Source: CALINF01 sp039990395 (GTDB lineage Bacteria; Pseudomonadota; Gammaproteobacteria; Pseudomonadales; Halieaceae). Taken from it: DNA of 64,000 bases. The stretch spans positions 129,040 to 193,039 of the forward strand of contig JBDXFZ010000144.1 of the NCBI GenBank assembly GCA_039990395.1. The letters run 5' to 3'. Position numbers and translations under genes: made by a program. The notes below the pieces were generated by a model that saw only the letters and a list, made by a program, of their open reading frames with translations, was not told where the DNA came from and made no database searches. This document shows positions 26,317 to 34,733 of this stretch, piece after piece. Position 1 is the stretch's first letter. Each line of letters begins with the position of its first letter.

Positions 26317-27524
26317 GGAATATTGCCCCTACTTTTTTACTGCTAGCACTGAGCATTTTGCTTGGCGGCTGCGTTAGCCACACGGTCAAAAGCACGTCAG
26401 TACCCAGCATCGTCAATGCCTCTGAAGACGTTCCGGAGGAACAACTGCTGGATGTCGGTATCGTCATTTTTGACCCAGGTCTGGACGACTACGACGAGGA
26501 TGAGCAGGTCTACCCTGAGGTACGTAGAGCGGAAGCGCGCTATATGCCCAACCTACTCAGTGAAGCAATACAGAATAGTGGAGCGTGGGGAACAGTAAGG
26601 GTTGTGCCTACTGCCGATCAGATCAATGACGTGACAGTTGAAGGCACTATCTTGCATTCAGATGGAGAGGAGCTGCAGTTACTGATAAGGGCCACCGACT
26701 CCCGTGGCGACATCTGGATGAACCGAAAATATACGTCACACGCCAGCCGCTATGCCTATGACGCCACAACGCGAAATCAATCGGATCCGTTTCAGGCCAT
26801 CTACAATCGGGTTGCCAACGACCTTCTTATTGAACAAGAGAAACTTAGCGGGGAGGAGCGCGTAGGTATTCGCACCGTATCTGAACTGCTGTTCGCTCAG
26901 AGTTTTTCAGACGCGGCGTTTGAAGGTTATCTGGACAAGACTCGCAAGGGACAATACAAAATTGTGCGCCTGCCTGCCGAGGGCGACCCGATGCTCGAAC
27001 GGGTACGCAGTATCCGCGAACGCGACCAGCTCTTCATCGACACCATGCAGGAGTACTACGGTAGCTTCAACGGGCAAATGAGTGGTCCCTACCAGGAGTG
27101 GCGTAAACTTAGCTATGAAGAGACTATCGCGCTCCAGGAGTTAAAGGCAGAGAGCACACGACGCTTAATAGCAGGCGGCGTGGCAGTTCTAGCTGGCATA
27201 GCATCAGCTGGCGCAAATGACAGCTACAGTCGTGCGGCAGGTAATGTGGCCATCATAGGCGGCGGCTACCTGCTCAAGAGCGGCCTCGAAAAACGTAATG
27301 AAGCCCAGATTCATGTTCAGGCACTGGAAGAACTTGGCGTATCATTGGAAGCGGACATCGTCCCCCATGTTATTGAACTGGATGACCGCTCAGTGATGCT
27401 CGATGGCAGCGTTCAGGACCAGTATAACCAGTGGCGTCAGATACTCGCTGAAATTTACGAGGCAGAAATCGGAGCACTTGAGCTTCCGGAAGAAACCGCC
27501 GCTGGCGGCGCGTCCTCTCCCTAA
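26313..27524 (+). CDS. Lipoprotein of unknown function with glycine-rich hydrophobic segment (operon gene 3)
   Basis: The signal peptide MRNIAPTFLLLALSILLGGC contains a clear lipobox. The mature part has an alpha/beta domain (LLDVGIVIFDPGLDD, DVTVEGTILHSDGEELQLLIRA) that resembles the fold of outer-membrane assembly lipoproteins in texture only. It has a central helical region and, at about residues 288-330, two hydrophobic Gly/Ala segments (LIAGGVAVLAGIASAG and VAIIGGGYLLKSG) that could insert in a membrane. It overlaps the previous gene by 4 bases (ATGA). Not recognised otherwise. Confidence 0.7.
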   Translation: MRNIAPTFLLLALSILLGGCVSHTVKSTSVPSIVNASEDVPEEQLLDVGIVIFDPGLDDYDEDEQVYPEVRRAEARYMPNLLSEAIQNSGAWGTVRVVPTADQINDVTVEGTILHSDGEELQLLIRATDSRGDIWMNRKYTSHASRYAYDATTRNQSDPFQAIYNRVANDLLIEQEKLSGEERVGIRTVSELLFAQSFSDAAFEGYLDKTRKGQYKIVRLPAEGDPMLERVRSIRERDQLFIDTMQEYYGSFNGQMSGPYQEWRKLSYEETIALQELKAESTRRLIAGGVAVLAGIASAGANDSYSRAAGNVAIIGGGYLLKSGLEKRNEAQIHVQALEELGVSLEADIVPHVIELDDRSVMLDGSVQDQYNQWRQILAEIYEAEIGALELPEETAAGGASSP

Positions 27525-27558
27525 ACTCCGGTCTTCCCGGTAAGGTCACATCCACCGC

Positions 27559-29097
27559 ATGTCGTCGCACAACGAACCGGTTCAACCAACGCACTTTGAT
27601 GCGCCAGACGCCTCACCCACGCAGGCCACGCCTGAACGCGGTAGCGCACCTGCCAGTGGCGTACCAAACTGGGTAATACCCGCACTAGTCGGCCTTGGTG
27701 TCTTGGCGGTGATTGTGGTGTTTTGGTTGCCCGGGAAGGTCAGCACACCGGCTGCCAACCCCGAGACCGAACCAACCAATGCGAGTGCTACAGCAAACAG
27801 TGCTGCTGGCAGCGGGTCACCATCGACAATGCCTAGCGAAGAGGCCTCACCCTTTTTAGATGCACAGATGGCTAAGCAGCGCAAAGCGGCGCAGGACATA
27901 CTCGGCGAATTGTTAGACGTACAGGAGCAACTGCAGCTGCGCGGCATCGAACAATGGGCAGGCGAGGAATACGCCAGCGCCATTGAGTTTGCCAACCAGG
28001 GCGACGCCTTTTACAAAGAACGAAAGTTCAGCGAAGCTATCGCTAGCTACGAGCAGGCATTGACCGGGCTACTGGCATTGGAGGCATCGATACCCGCAGC
28101 ACTTGAGGCTCAAATCGAGATAGCGCGCAACGCCATCGAAGCCAGCGACGTGGAGGAAGCGACCAACGCACTCACGCGCGGTGAACTGATCGAACCCGGT
28201 AATCCCGAGCTTGCTGCTCTAGCTGCGCGCGCTGGGAAACTCCCCGAACTTATTATCGCCATGGAGGCCGCCAGCACTGCTGAATCGGCGGGCGACCTGG
28301 CCACGGCGCAAACCAAACTAGCGGAAGCAACAACGATTGACCCCCAGCATCAGTTCGCTGGTGAAGAACTCGCACGGGTTAAAGCTGCATATATCAATCA
28401 GCAGTTCAACGACGCTATGAGTGATGGTTACGCGGCGCTGGATGAGTCGCGCTATGACAGCGCACGCAGCGCCTTTCGACGCGCCGATGGCCTCCAGCCC
28501 GGATCCTCAGAGGCGGCTAGCGCACTACAAGAAGTTGCTGCTGCACAAACGGCCTCGAGGCTCGCGGCACTGCAGCGAGATGGCGACCGGTACGAGGCCA
28601 ATGAACAGTGGCAACAGGCCGTGGATGCCTACAAAAAGGCAGCAGAGATTGATACCAATATAGCATTTTCGCGCGAGGGCCTAAGGCGCAGCGAATCACG
28701 AGCACGGTTGGACAAGCAGTTTCGTACTGCCATAGCAGAACCGCAAAGACTGTCTGACTTAGCCGTTGCCGAAACAATGGAAAAACTACTCGGCCAAGCT
28801 CAGCGCATTCAGCCCAGAGGCAAGGTACTCAACGATCAGATAAACACGCTGGAACGCCTTCTGCAGCTGGCGAATACGTCCATCGCCGTAACACTAAAAT
28901 CTGATATGGAAACCGAGGTAATCGTGTACAAGGTCGCGCGCATGGGTCGCTTTGACAAGCGCGAGATGACACTGCGTCCGGGAACCTATACCGCAGTGGG
29001 AACTCGTAACGGCTATCGTGATGTGCGCAAGGAATTCAAGATCTCACACGACTCGCCACCCGGCGTCATCGTGATCGCCTGTACGGAATCTATCTAG
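27559..29097 (+). CDS. Membrane-anchored TPR protein (operon gene 4)
   Basis: A single N-terminal membrane helix (WVIPALVGLGVLAVIVVFWLP, about residues 34-54) with a short cytoplasmic Pro/Ser-rich head. The rest is periplasmic: a coiled-coil stretch around residues 100-140, then several TPR-like repeats (AIEFANQGDAFYKERKFSEAIASYEQAL, and YEANEQWQQAVDAYKKAAEID). The last 70 residues (VTLKSDMETEVIVYKVARMGRFDKREMTLRPG, then GYRDVRKEF) read like a PEGA-type beta fold, which links it to the next protein. The stop abuts the next start without a gap. Confidence 0.75.
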   Translation: MSSHNEPVQPTHFDAPDASPTQATPERGSAPASGVPNWVIPALVGLGVLAVIVVFWLPGKVSTPAANPETEPTNASATANSAAGSGSPSTMPSEEASPFLDAQMAKQRKAAQDILGELLDVQEQLQLRGIEQWAGEEYASAIEFANQGDAFYKERKFSEAIASYEQALTGLLALEASIPAALEAQIEIARNAIEASDVEEATNALTRGELIEPGNPELAALAARAGKLPELIIAMEAASTAESAGDLATAQTKLAEATTIDPQHQFAGEELARVKAAYINQQFNDAMSDGYAALDESRYDSARSAFRRADGLQPGSSEAASALQEVAAAQTASRLAALQRDGDRYEANEQWQQAVDAYKKAAEIDTNIAFSREGLRRSESRARLDKQFRTAIAEPQRLSDLAVAETMEKLLGQAQRIQPRGKVLNDQINTLERLLQLANTSIAVTLKSDMETEVIVYKVARMGRFDKREMTLRPGTYTAVGTRNGYRDVRKEFKISHDSPPGVIVIACTESI

Positions 29098-31173
29098 ATG
29101 CCAGACCCTTCGGCCAATCACAAAGAAACTATCGAGGCGGTTGCCTTCCAACCGCTATCAGAAGCTGCGCCTGTACAGAAGCAGGGGATCAATAAGGTCC
29201 GCATGGCTGGAATCACTATCGCCGTCATATTTTTGGTGATCATGCTTTTCCTACTCACCTCTCGCTCGGTGCAAATTACCGTTGTGGCAGAGGCTGAAAG
29301 CGAGCGAGATATATCGATTCAAGGCCTGTACCTGCCATTTGGTTCGCGCTACCTGATGCGCCCGGGGAGCTATACCGTAGCAGCGACTGTCGATGGCTAC
29401 TACGACCTGGAAACTGAACTGGTAGTGACCGAGCAAGACCGCCAGAATCTTGAGCTGGTGATGCAGCCACTGCCTGGACTTCTGACTATTAGCAGCGAAC
29501 CTACCGGGGCGCGGGTAGTCGTTGACGGCCAGGAACTGGGTGAGACGCCACTAGTCGATACGCCAGTAGATGCCGGCGCACACACACTCGCCATTCAATT
29601 GGACCGCTACCAACTGCTGGAGCAGCAATTGGATGTAACCGGTAGACAGGTACAGCAAGTGCTGGATTTCAACCTGGAGCCAGCTTGGGCTGAGATTACA
29701 GTGGCCAGTGAGCCTGACGGGGCGGCAATACTGATTGATGGCGAGCAAGCCGGCACCACGCCGGCGACCTTGGAAGTACTGCAGGGCGAACACCAACTGA
29801 TCATTCAAGCCGCAGGCTTTTCCAGTGCGATGCAGGACCTTGAAATTGTGGCGCAACAAGCTCAGGACCTGGGTAATTTCGTACTGGAACCAGCGTCTGG
29901 CGTGGTTAACCTCACCAGTACTCCCGAAGGCGCAAATGTCACCGTGAATGGCGAGTTTCGGGGCCAGACCCCGGTCACGCTCGAACTATCACCCGAGCGC
30001 AGTCATCGCTTGAGTCTGTCCAGACCAGGGTACCGTCGTCACACAGAGACACTGGAGATGGCAGCCGCAAGCACCTTAGACAAAACCATCACCCTGAAAG
30101 CACAGCTGGGCGAGGTCAAACTGGCAGTGCAACCGTCGCAAGCGAAGGTGTCTGTTAATGGCCGATCCGTCGGCAACGGTAGCCGCACAATTTCGTTGCC
30201 TGCTTACCAACACTCGATTGAAGTCTCGCTGGCAGGCTATGCAACTGTGCGTAAACGGGTAACACCGCGGCCGGGCCTGCAACAGTTGATCGAATTCAAC
30301 TTGCAAACTGAACAGGAGGCTCGAGCAGCGCGCATCAAGCCCCAGATCACCACTGCAGTGGGCCAAACACTGCTGCTGTTTAACCCTGCCGATAGCCCGC
30401 GCAGCGATTTCACCATGGGTGCCTCACGTCGGGAGCCTGGCCGTCGTGCAAACGAGGTGTTGCACCCAGTGGCACTGGAGCGCAGTTTCTATCTGCAAAC
30501 GACTGAGGTGACCAATGCCCAATTTCGTCAGTTCCAGGCAGATCATGACTCGGGTCAAATTGAAGGCAATAGCCTCAATCGCGAACATCAGCCTGTCGTA
30601 CAAGTCAGCTGGCAGCAAGCGACGCAGTTCTGCAACTGGCTAAGCCGCAAGGAGGGACTATCGCCCTTCTACCGTGAGAATAAAGGTATCGTGACGGGCT
30701 ACAATCGCTCCGCAACTGGCTACCGTTTACCCACGGAAGCAGAGTGGGCCTGGGCGGCTCGCGTTGAGGGCGACAAGCTGAAAAAATTCACCTGGGGCGA
30801 CAACTTCCCTCCATCAAGTGCAGTAGAAAACTATGCCGACAATACCTCGGCTTATGTTACGGGTCGCATACTCAACGGCTACACTGATGGCCATGTCGTG
30901 AGCGCGCCAGTGGCAACGTTCCCTGCCACCAGCAAGGGGCTCTTTGACCTTGGTGGTAATGTCGCAGAGTGGATACACGACGTGTACATCATTCCATCGG
31001 CCAACGACAAGACTGCGGTTGACCCGCTTGGGAGCCAATCGGGCGACAACTACGTTATTCGAGGGGCTAGCTGGTCACTGAGCAAGTTGACCGAGCTGAG
31101 ATTGTCATTTCGAGATTATGGGCAAGCCGGTCGCGATGACGTAGGATTTCGAATTGCACGCTATGCGGAGTAA
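29098..31173 (+). CDS. Membrane-anchored PEGA-repeat protein with C-terminal FGE/sulfatase-modifying-factor domain (operon gene 5)
   Basis: Cytoplasmic N-terminus, a membrane helix at about 38-55, then a divergent PEGA-like unit (60-120) and four PEGA repeats (about 127-190, 198-262, 267-333, 338-400). Each has the form 'S-x-P-x-G-A-x-V-x-V-x-G ... G-x-T-P'. The C-terminal FGE domain (about 425-691) shows NEVLHPVALERSFYLQTTEVTNAQFRQF (middle), YRLPTEAEWAWAAR, DLGGNVAEWIHDVY and DVGFRIARY. The catalytic Cys pair of true formylglycine-generating enzymes is absent (RGASWSLSKLTELRLSFRD has none), so it probably acts as a binding module. PEGA domains are thought to contact the cell wall or surface layer. 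Confidence 0.85.
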   Translation: MPDPSANHKETIEAVAFQPLSEAAPVQKQGINKVRMAGITIAVIFLVIMLFLLTSRSVQITVVAEAESERDISIQGLYLPFGSRYLMRPGSYTVAATVDGYYDLETELVVTEQDRQNLELVMQPLPGLLTISSEPTGARVVVDGQELGETPLVDTPVDAGAHTLAIQLDRYQLLEQQLDVTGRQVQQVLDFNLEPAWAEITVASEPDGAAILIDGEQAGTTPATLEVLQGEHQLIIQAAGFSSAMQDLEIVAQQAQDLGNFVLEPASGVVNLTSTPEGANVTVNGEFRGQTPVTLELSPERSHRLSLSRPGYRRHTETLEMAAASTLDKTITLKAQLGEVKLAVQPSQAKVSVNGRSVGNGSRTISLPAYQHSIEVSLAGYATVRKRVTPRPGLQQLIEFNLQTEQEARAARIKPQITTAVGQTLLLFNPADSPRSDFTMGASRREPGRRANEVLHPVALERSFYLQTTEVTNAQFRQFQADHDSGQIEGNSLNREHQPVVQVSWQQATQFCNWLSRKEGLSPFYRENKGIVTGYNRSATGYRLPTEAEWAWAARVEGDKLKKFTWGDNFPPSSAVENYADNTSAYVTGRILNGYTDGHVVSAPVATFPATSKGLFDLGGNVAEWIHDVYIIPSANDKTAVDPLGSQSGDNYVIRGASWSLSKLTELRLSFRDYGQAGRDDVGFRIARYAE

Positions 31174-31437
31174 ATGATGAATCACAGTACATTGGCAGTG
31201 GCGCTCTTGCTGGTTCTGTCCCTCGCTGGCACGGCTGCGTGGGCGCAGCAACCCAACGCATCCGCCACTACCGTAGAATCGCCAGCACCGACAGCCAAAG
31301 AACCCAATACGGCGACCGCACCGGCGCCCCGGGCCGACGAAAGACCCGTTGCAGATGCCAACGGAAACCCCTACGACTACCAGTCTTCCGAAGAAATATC
31401 GGAAGATCTGTCGGTCTCCTTCCCCGTGGATATATAG
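31174..31437 (+). CDS. Very small exported protein (operon gene 6)
   Basis: An 87-aa product with signal peptide (MMNHSTLAVALLLVLSLAGTAAWAQ), then a Pro/Ala/Thr-rich linker, and an acidic C-terminus ending SVSFPVDI. The start is immediately after the previous stop (TAA ATG ATG). The mature form is only about 60 residues. Size, context and absence of cysteines suggest a small subunit or a peptide plug of the machine rather than an enzyme. No family is recognised. Confidence 0.62.
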   Translation: MMNHSTLAVALLLVLSLAGTAAWAQQPNASATTVESPAPTAKEPNTATAPAPRADERPVADANGNPYDYQSSEEISEDLSVSFPVDI

Positions 31438-31446
31438 GAACCGCAC

Positions 31447-32244
31447 ATGAAAACCCGAATGTCGTCAGAGTTTATCTTCCAGCTGTTTGCCTTACTGATT
31501 GCCGTTATCGTTGTTCACGCATTGTATGTGGGTGTCATCAGACCCAGCGCTGATGCCGAGATTGAGCAGCAAATGGAACTGCAAGCGTCGGGTGTGGATT
31601 TCGTACCGGAGAGGTCGCTCACGGTGGTGATTCGTGACTTCGAACAAGAGGCCTGTTTCATCATGCTCATCTGGGCGCTTGCCATTATGGGCTACAAGGG
31701 CAGACGCACCATAGAAGAGCAGGCTATTTTGGATCGTGATCTCGTTGATATCCCCGACGGCACCAGTGTGCTACCAGAAGATGCGCGCGAATACAGTAGG
31801 TCGCTGGAAGCCTTACCTACGCAAGAACAAGACTTTTTGCTCCCTCGAACTCTGCTATCGGCATTACAGCGGTTTGCCACCACTGGCAGTATTCAGGCCG
31901 TATCAGACACGATCAAGGAGCAGTGTGAAGCGGAGTCCGACAGACTGGATTCGGAGCTATCGATGGTGCGCTACATTGCCTGGGCGATTCCCTCCATCGG
32001 ATTTATCGGTACGGTGCGAGGTATCGGCGATGCACTCGGTCAGGCCTACAAGGCGGTAGAAGGCGATATCTCGGGGGTGACGGTTAGCCTGGGTGTCGCT
32101 TTCAACTCTACTTTCGTCGCCCTGGTGCTTAGCATCATCATCATGTTCTGCTTACATCAGTTGCAGCTGTCGCAGGAGCGACTGGTACTGGACTGCCAGC
32201 GCTACGCCGACAAGCGCCTCATGCGTCACTTGGTATCTCACTAA
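31447..32244 (+). CDS. MotA/TolQ/ExbB-like proton channel subunit (operon gene 7)
   Basis: Predicted inner-membrane ion-channel subunit, 265 aa. Membrane helices lie at about 8-30, 68-83, 176-194 and 210-238. The cytoplasmic loop (84-175) is long, as in TolQ/ExbB. The diagnostic stretch is IPSIGFIGTVRGIG (181-194), followed by a final helix with a conserved polar face (SLGVAFNSTFVALVLSIII), equivalent to the ExbB/TolQ signature. Family members use ion flow to drive a periplasmic partner; here no ordinary exbD or tolR lies in the operon. It overlaps the next start by one base (TAATG). Confidence 0.85.
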   Translation: MKTRMSSEFIFQLFALLIAVIVVHALYVGVIRPSADAEIEQQMELQASGVDFVPERSLTVVIRDFEQEACFIMLIWALAIMGYKGRRTIEEQAILDRDLVDIPDGTSVLPEDAREYSRSLEALPTQEQDFLLPRTLLSALQRFATTGSIQAVSDTIKEQCEAESDRLDSELSMVRYIAWAIPSIGFIGTVRGIGDALGQAYKAVEGDISGVTVSLGVAFNSTFVALVLSIIIMFCLHQLQLSQERLVLDCQRYADKRLMRHLVSH

Positions 32245-33614
32245 TGACCGTAGCCTTTCTGGACACCAATGATGCTTCGCTGCAATTATGGTGCGGCGAC
32301 AACCACCTGCAAAGCCCGGGCTATGCGCTACTGGAAGGTGGAAAAAACTACCGCTTTGGCAATGGGGCGAGGTCTGCCGCACGACTGCAACCACGCAATA
32401 TCAATACCCGCTTCTGGTGGCAGCTGAATATGGAGCCCCTGCAACCCGCTCTGGGTCCCGCGCGCCACACTGGCGACCTTGTGCATGCGCACCTGCAAGC
32501 GATGCATGAAGAAGTCGACAAGCCCGATGAGTGGGTGCTGGCCGTGCCAGGCAGTATGCAAAGAGATCAGCTGAGTTTGCTGCTGGGCATTATTGGCCAA
32601 TGTCCATTCGAAGCGGTGGGTCTGGTCAATCGCAGCGTTGCACTTGCCAGTACGCTTGGAGGGTCAGGGCGAATATTTCATTTGGAAGTTCAACTTCACC
32701 AGGCTCTGTTATCTGAGCTGGCTGAAAGTAACGGCGTAGTGGAGTTAAAGCGCGCCGTACCTCTGCCCGGTTGCGGAATGTTGCAACTACAGGAGCGACT
32801 GGTGGAGACCATCGCAGCTGCCTTTATTCGTCAAACTCGATTCGATCCAAGACGCAAGGCAGAAACAGAGCAAGCGCTTTATGACCGCCTGCCAGAAGCG
32901 CTACAAACACTCGCATCGCAGGCTGAAACAAACCTCGAGGTCAACGGTTACAGGGCGCGGGTAAACCGCAGTGACCTGTCAACGGCAGGCCAACGCTTGT
33001 TCGAAGCAGCGCCCGAGGCAATGGGGGTTGCCAGGCCAGACGATCGAATCATGCTCGATCCACTTTCCCACCTGCTGCCAGGCCTCATAGATAAGTTCAA
33101 CGACCCCATCGTGCTCGAGCCGCGTGCGCTGCATAAGGTACTGACTGCACAGGCAGACCACATTATTCAGCGCAACGAGACGCTGAGCTTCATGACCGCA
33201 CTACCCTGCCTTGCTCAGGCAACTGCCCCAAAGCCTGTCGAGCCAACTCAGAGTGCCAACGAACCCAGTGACTTCGAGACTCCGATAGTTGAAAGCAGTG
33301 CTTCAGGAGCGAACAAACCTGCTGCTGATTCCAGTGAGGGTACTTCCCCTGCGCTCAGTGCGCAGACCGAACTACACCCCCCTACGCATGCGTTAGTTGA
33401 GGATCAGGCTATACCTCTGCGCTCAGCTGGCACAGAATTAGCCCCCGGTAGTATTGTTATTCATAACGGTCGCTTCTGGCACCTGAGTGGCGCAAACGCT
33501 GCACAGGCTAAAGTTAATGGTGAGCCTCTTTCGGACACCGGCAGGCTAAATCGTGGCGACACCCTTGTACTGCCTGGCGGTGCAAGCGTTCACTTCATCG
33601 AAGTCCTCTCCTAA
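32244..33614 (+). CDS. Degenerate Hsp70/actin-like protein with FHA-like C-terminus (operon gene 8)
   Basis: No signal peptide or membrane helix: cytoplasmic. The N-terminal half follows the Hsp70 order: a phosphate-1-like VAFLDTNDASLQLW; then WVLAVPGSMQRDQLSLLLG and GLVNRSVALAS, aligned with the 'VPA..n..qr...AG' and 'NEPTAAAL' blocks; then LVETIAAAFIRQTRFDPRR, matching 'DnaK ...F.r.tgfDp'. The phosphate-2 GGGT motif is missing (IFHLEVQLHQ at that place), so ATP hydrolysis is doubtful. A Pro/Ser-rich linker (about 315-385) leads to a small beta domain (HNGRFWHLSGANAAQAKVNG, then LNRGDTLVLPGG) resembling an FHA fold. A cytoplasmic regulator or anchor for the channel is a reasonable inference. 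Confidence 0.65.
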   Translation: MTVAFLDTNDASLQLWCGDNHLQSPGYALLEGGKNYRFGNGARSAARLQPRNINTRFWWQLNMEPLQPALGPARHTGDLVHAHLQAMHEEVDKPDEWVLAVPGSMQRDQLSLLLGIIGQCPFEAVGLVNRSVALASTLGGSGRIFHLEVQLHQALLSELAESNGVVELKRAVPLPGCGMLQLQERLVETIAAAFIRQTRFDPRRKAETEQALYDRLPEALQTLASQAETNLEVNGYRARVNRSDLSTAGQRLFEAAPEAMGVARPDDRIMLDPLSHLLPGLIDKFNDPIVLEPRALHKVLTAQADHIIQRNETLSFMTALPCLAQATAPKPVEPTQSANEPSDFETPIVESSASGANKPAADSSEGTSPALSAQTELHPPTHALVEDQAIPLRSAGTELAPGSIVIHNGRFWHLSGANAAQAKVNGEPLSDTGRLNRGDTLVLPGGASVHFIEVLS

Positions 33615-33626
33615 GGCTGCGCAGCG

Positions 33627-34718
33627 ATGGCCAGGAACAAGCGCAGCAATATCGCCTTTAACCTGAGTTTTCTGGACATTATGTCCTGTGGCTTTGGTGC
33701 GGTCGTGCTGGTATTCCTGATTATCGACCACTCCATCAAGGAAGAGACACGGGATTTGAACCGAGACCTTCTCTCGGAAGTGAACCTACTTGAAGAAGAT
33801 GTCACGGATGGAGAAGCTGGCCTGGTTCGTCTGCGCAACACGCTGGCCGAAATTGACATGCAGATGGTAGAGGCACAAGGACGGGCGACTCGTATCATCG
33901 ATCAGACAGAAGAATATGAAGCGCTGATCGAATCGAAAAAGCGAGATGGCTTTACCGACAGCGAAGATGTCGAAAAGCTTAAGGCCGAGGTCCTGTCGCT
34001 TGAGGATGAAGTTAAAAAGCTGCGTGAGGCAGCAGAAGAAGATAGTGGCCAAAGTGCTCGCACTTACGTTGGTGAGGGTAATCGCCAATACCTCACAGGC
34101 TTGAACCTTGGTGGTAGAAACATCGCAATATTACTGGATGTCTCGTCGAGCATGCTCGCCGACAAGTTGATCAATATCATCCGCCTGCGCAATATGGATC
34201 CGACGGTTCAGCGCAAGGCAGAGAAATGGAGTCGCACGCTCAATACGGTGGACTGGCTCACTGCACAGCTGCCTGTGAACAGCTATTATCAAGTCATCAC
34301 TTTCAATACACAGGCTAAAGCTGCTTTGGAAGAAACCGATGGAGAGTGGATGGAGGTAGCCAATCAAGCCCAGCTGGAAAAAGTGTCCTCTACGTTGCGA
34401 GATGTGACGCCAGCGGGAGGGACCAGCCTCGAAAACGCCTTTATGGCGCTGCAGCAACTCTCACCGCCTCCGGACAACATTTTTTTGATCACTGATGGAC
34501 TGCCAACCCAAGGTACAGCAGCACCTCGCGGCTCTAAGGTGAGCGGTCGCGATCGCCAAAAACTCTATAGACAAGCTATACGACAGCTACCACAAAACGT
34601 GCCGGTAAATGTAATTCTAGCGCCCATGGAAGGCGACCCTATGGCGGCATCCGAGTTCTGGCAGCTCGCTCAGGTTAGTCGTGGTTCGTTCATGAGCCCC
34701 TCCTCGGATTGGCCGTAA
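33627..34718 (+). CDS. Membrane-anchored VWA protein with ExbD/TolR-like helix (operon gene 9)
   Basis: The N-terminus has the motif SFLDIMSCGFGAV at residues 14-26 followed by LVFLII, a membrane helix with Asp17 near its start. A coiled coil occupies about 40-138. The VWA domain follows (about 160-355) with a complete MIDAS: DVSSS (171-175), T in PAGGTSLENAF, and D in LITDGLPTQG. The helix resembles the helix of TolR/ExbD, in which an Asp carries protons. The following gene has the same N-terminal motif. VWA domains usually mediate metal-dependent protein binding. Confidence 0.82.
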   Translation: MARNKRSNIAFNLSFLDIMSCGFGAVVLVFLIIDHSIKEETRDLNRDLLSEVNLLEEDVTDGEAGLVRLRNTLAEIDMQMVEAQGRATRIIDQTEEYEALIESKKRDGFTDSEDVEKLKAEVLSLEDEVKKLREAAEEDSGQSARTYVGEGNRQYLTGLNLGGRNIAILLDVSSSMLADKLINIIRLRNMDPTVQRKAEKWSRTLNTVDWLTAQLPVNSYYQVITFNTQAKAALEETDGEWMEVANQAQLEKVSSTLRDVTPAGGTSLENAFMALQQLSPPPDNIFLITDGLPTQGTAAPRGSKVSGRDRQKLYRQAIRQLPQNVPVNVILAPMEGDPMAASEFWQLAQVSRGSFMSPSSDWP

Positions 34719-34733
34719 TGGAGAGCGAATACA

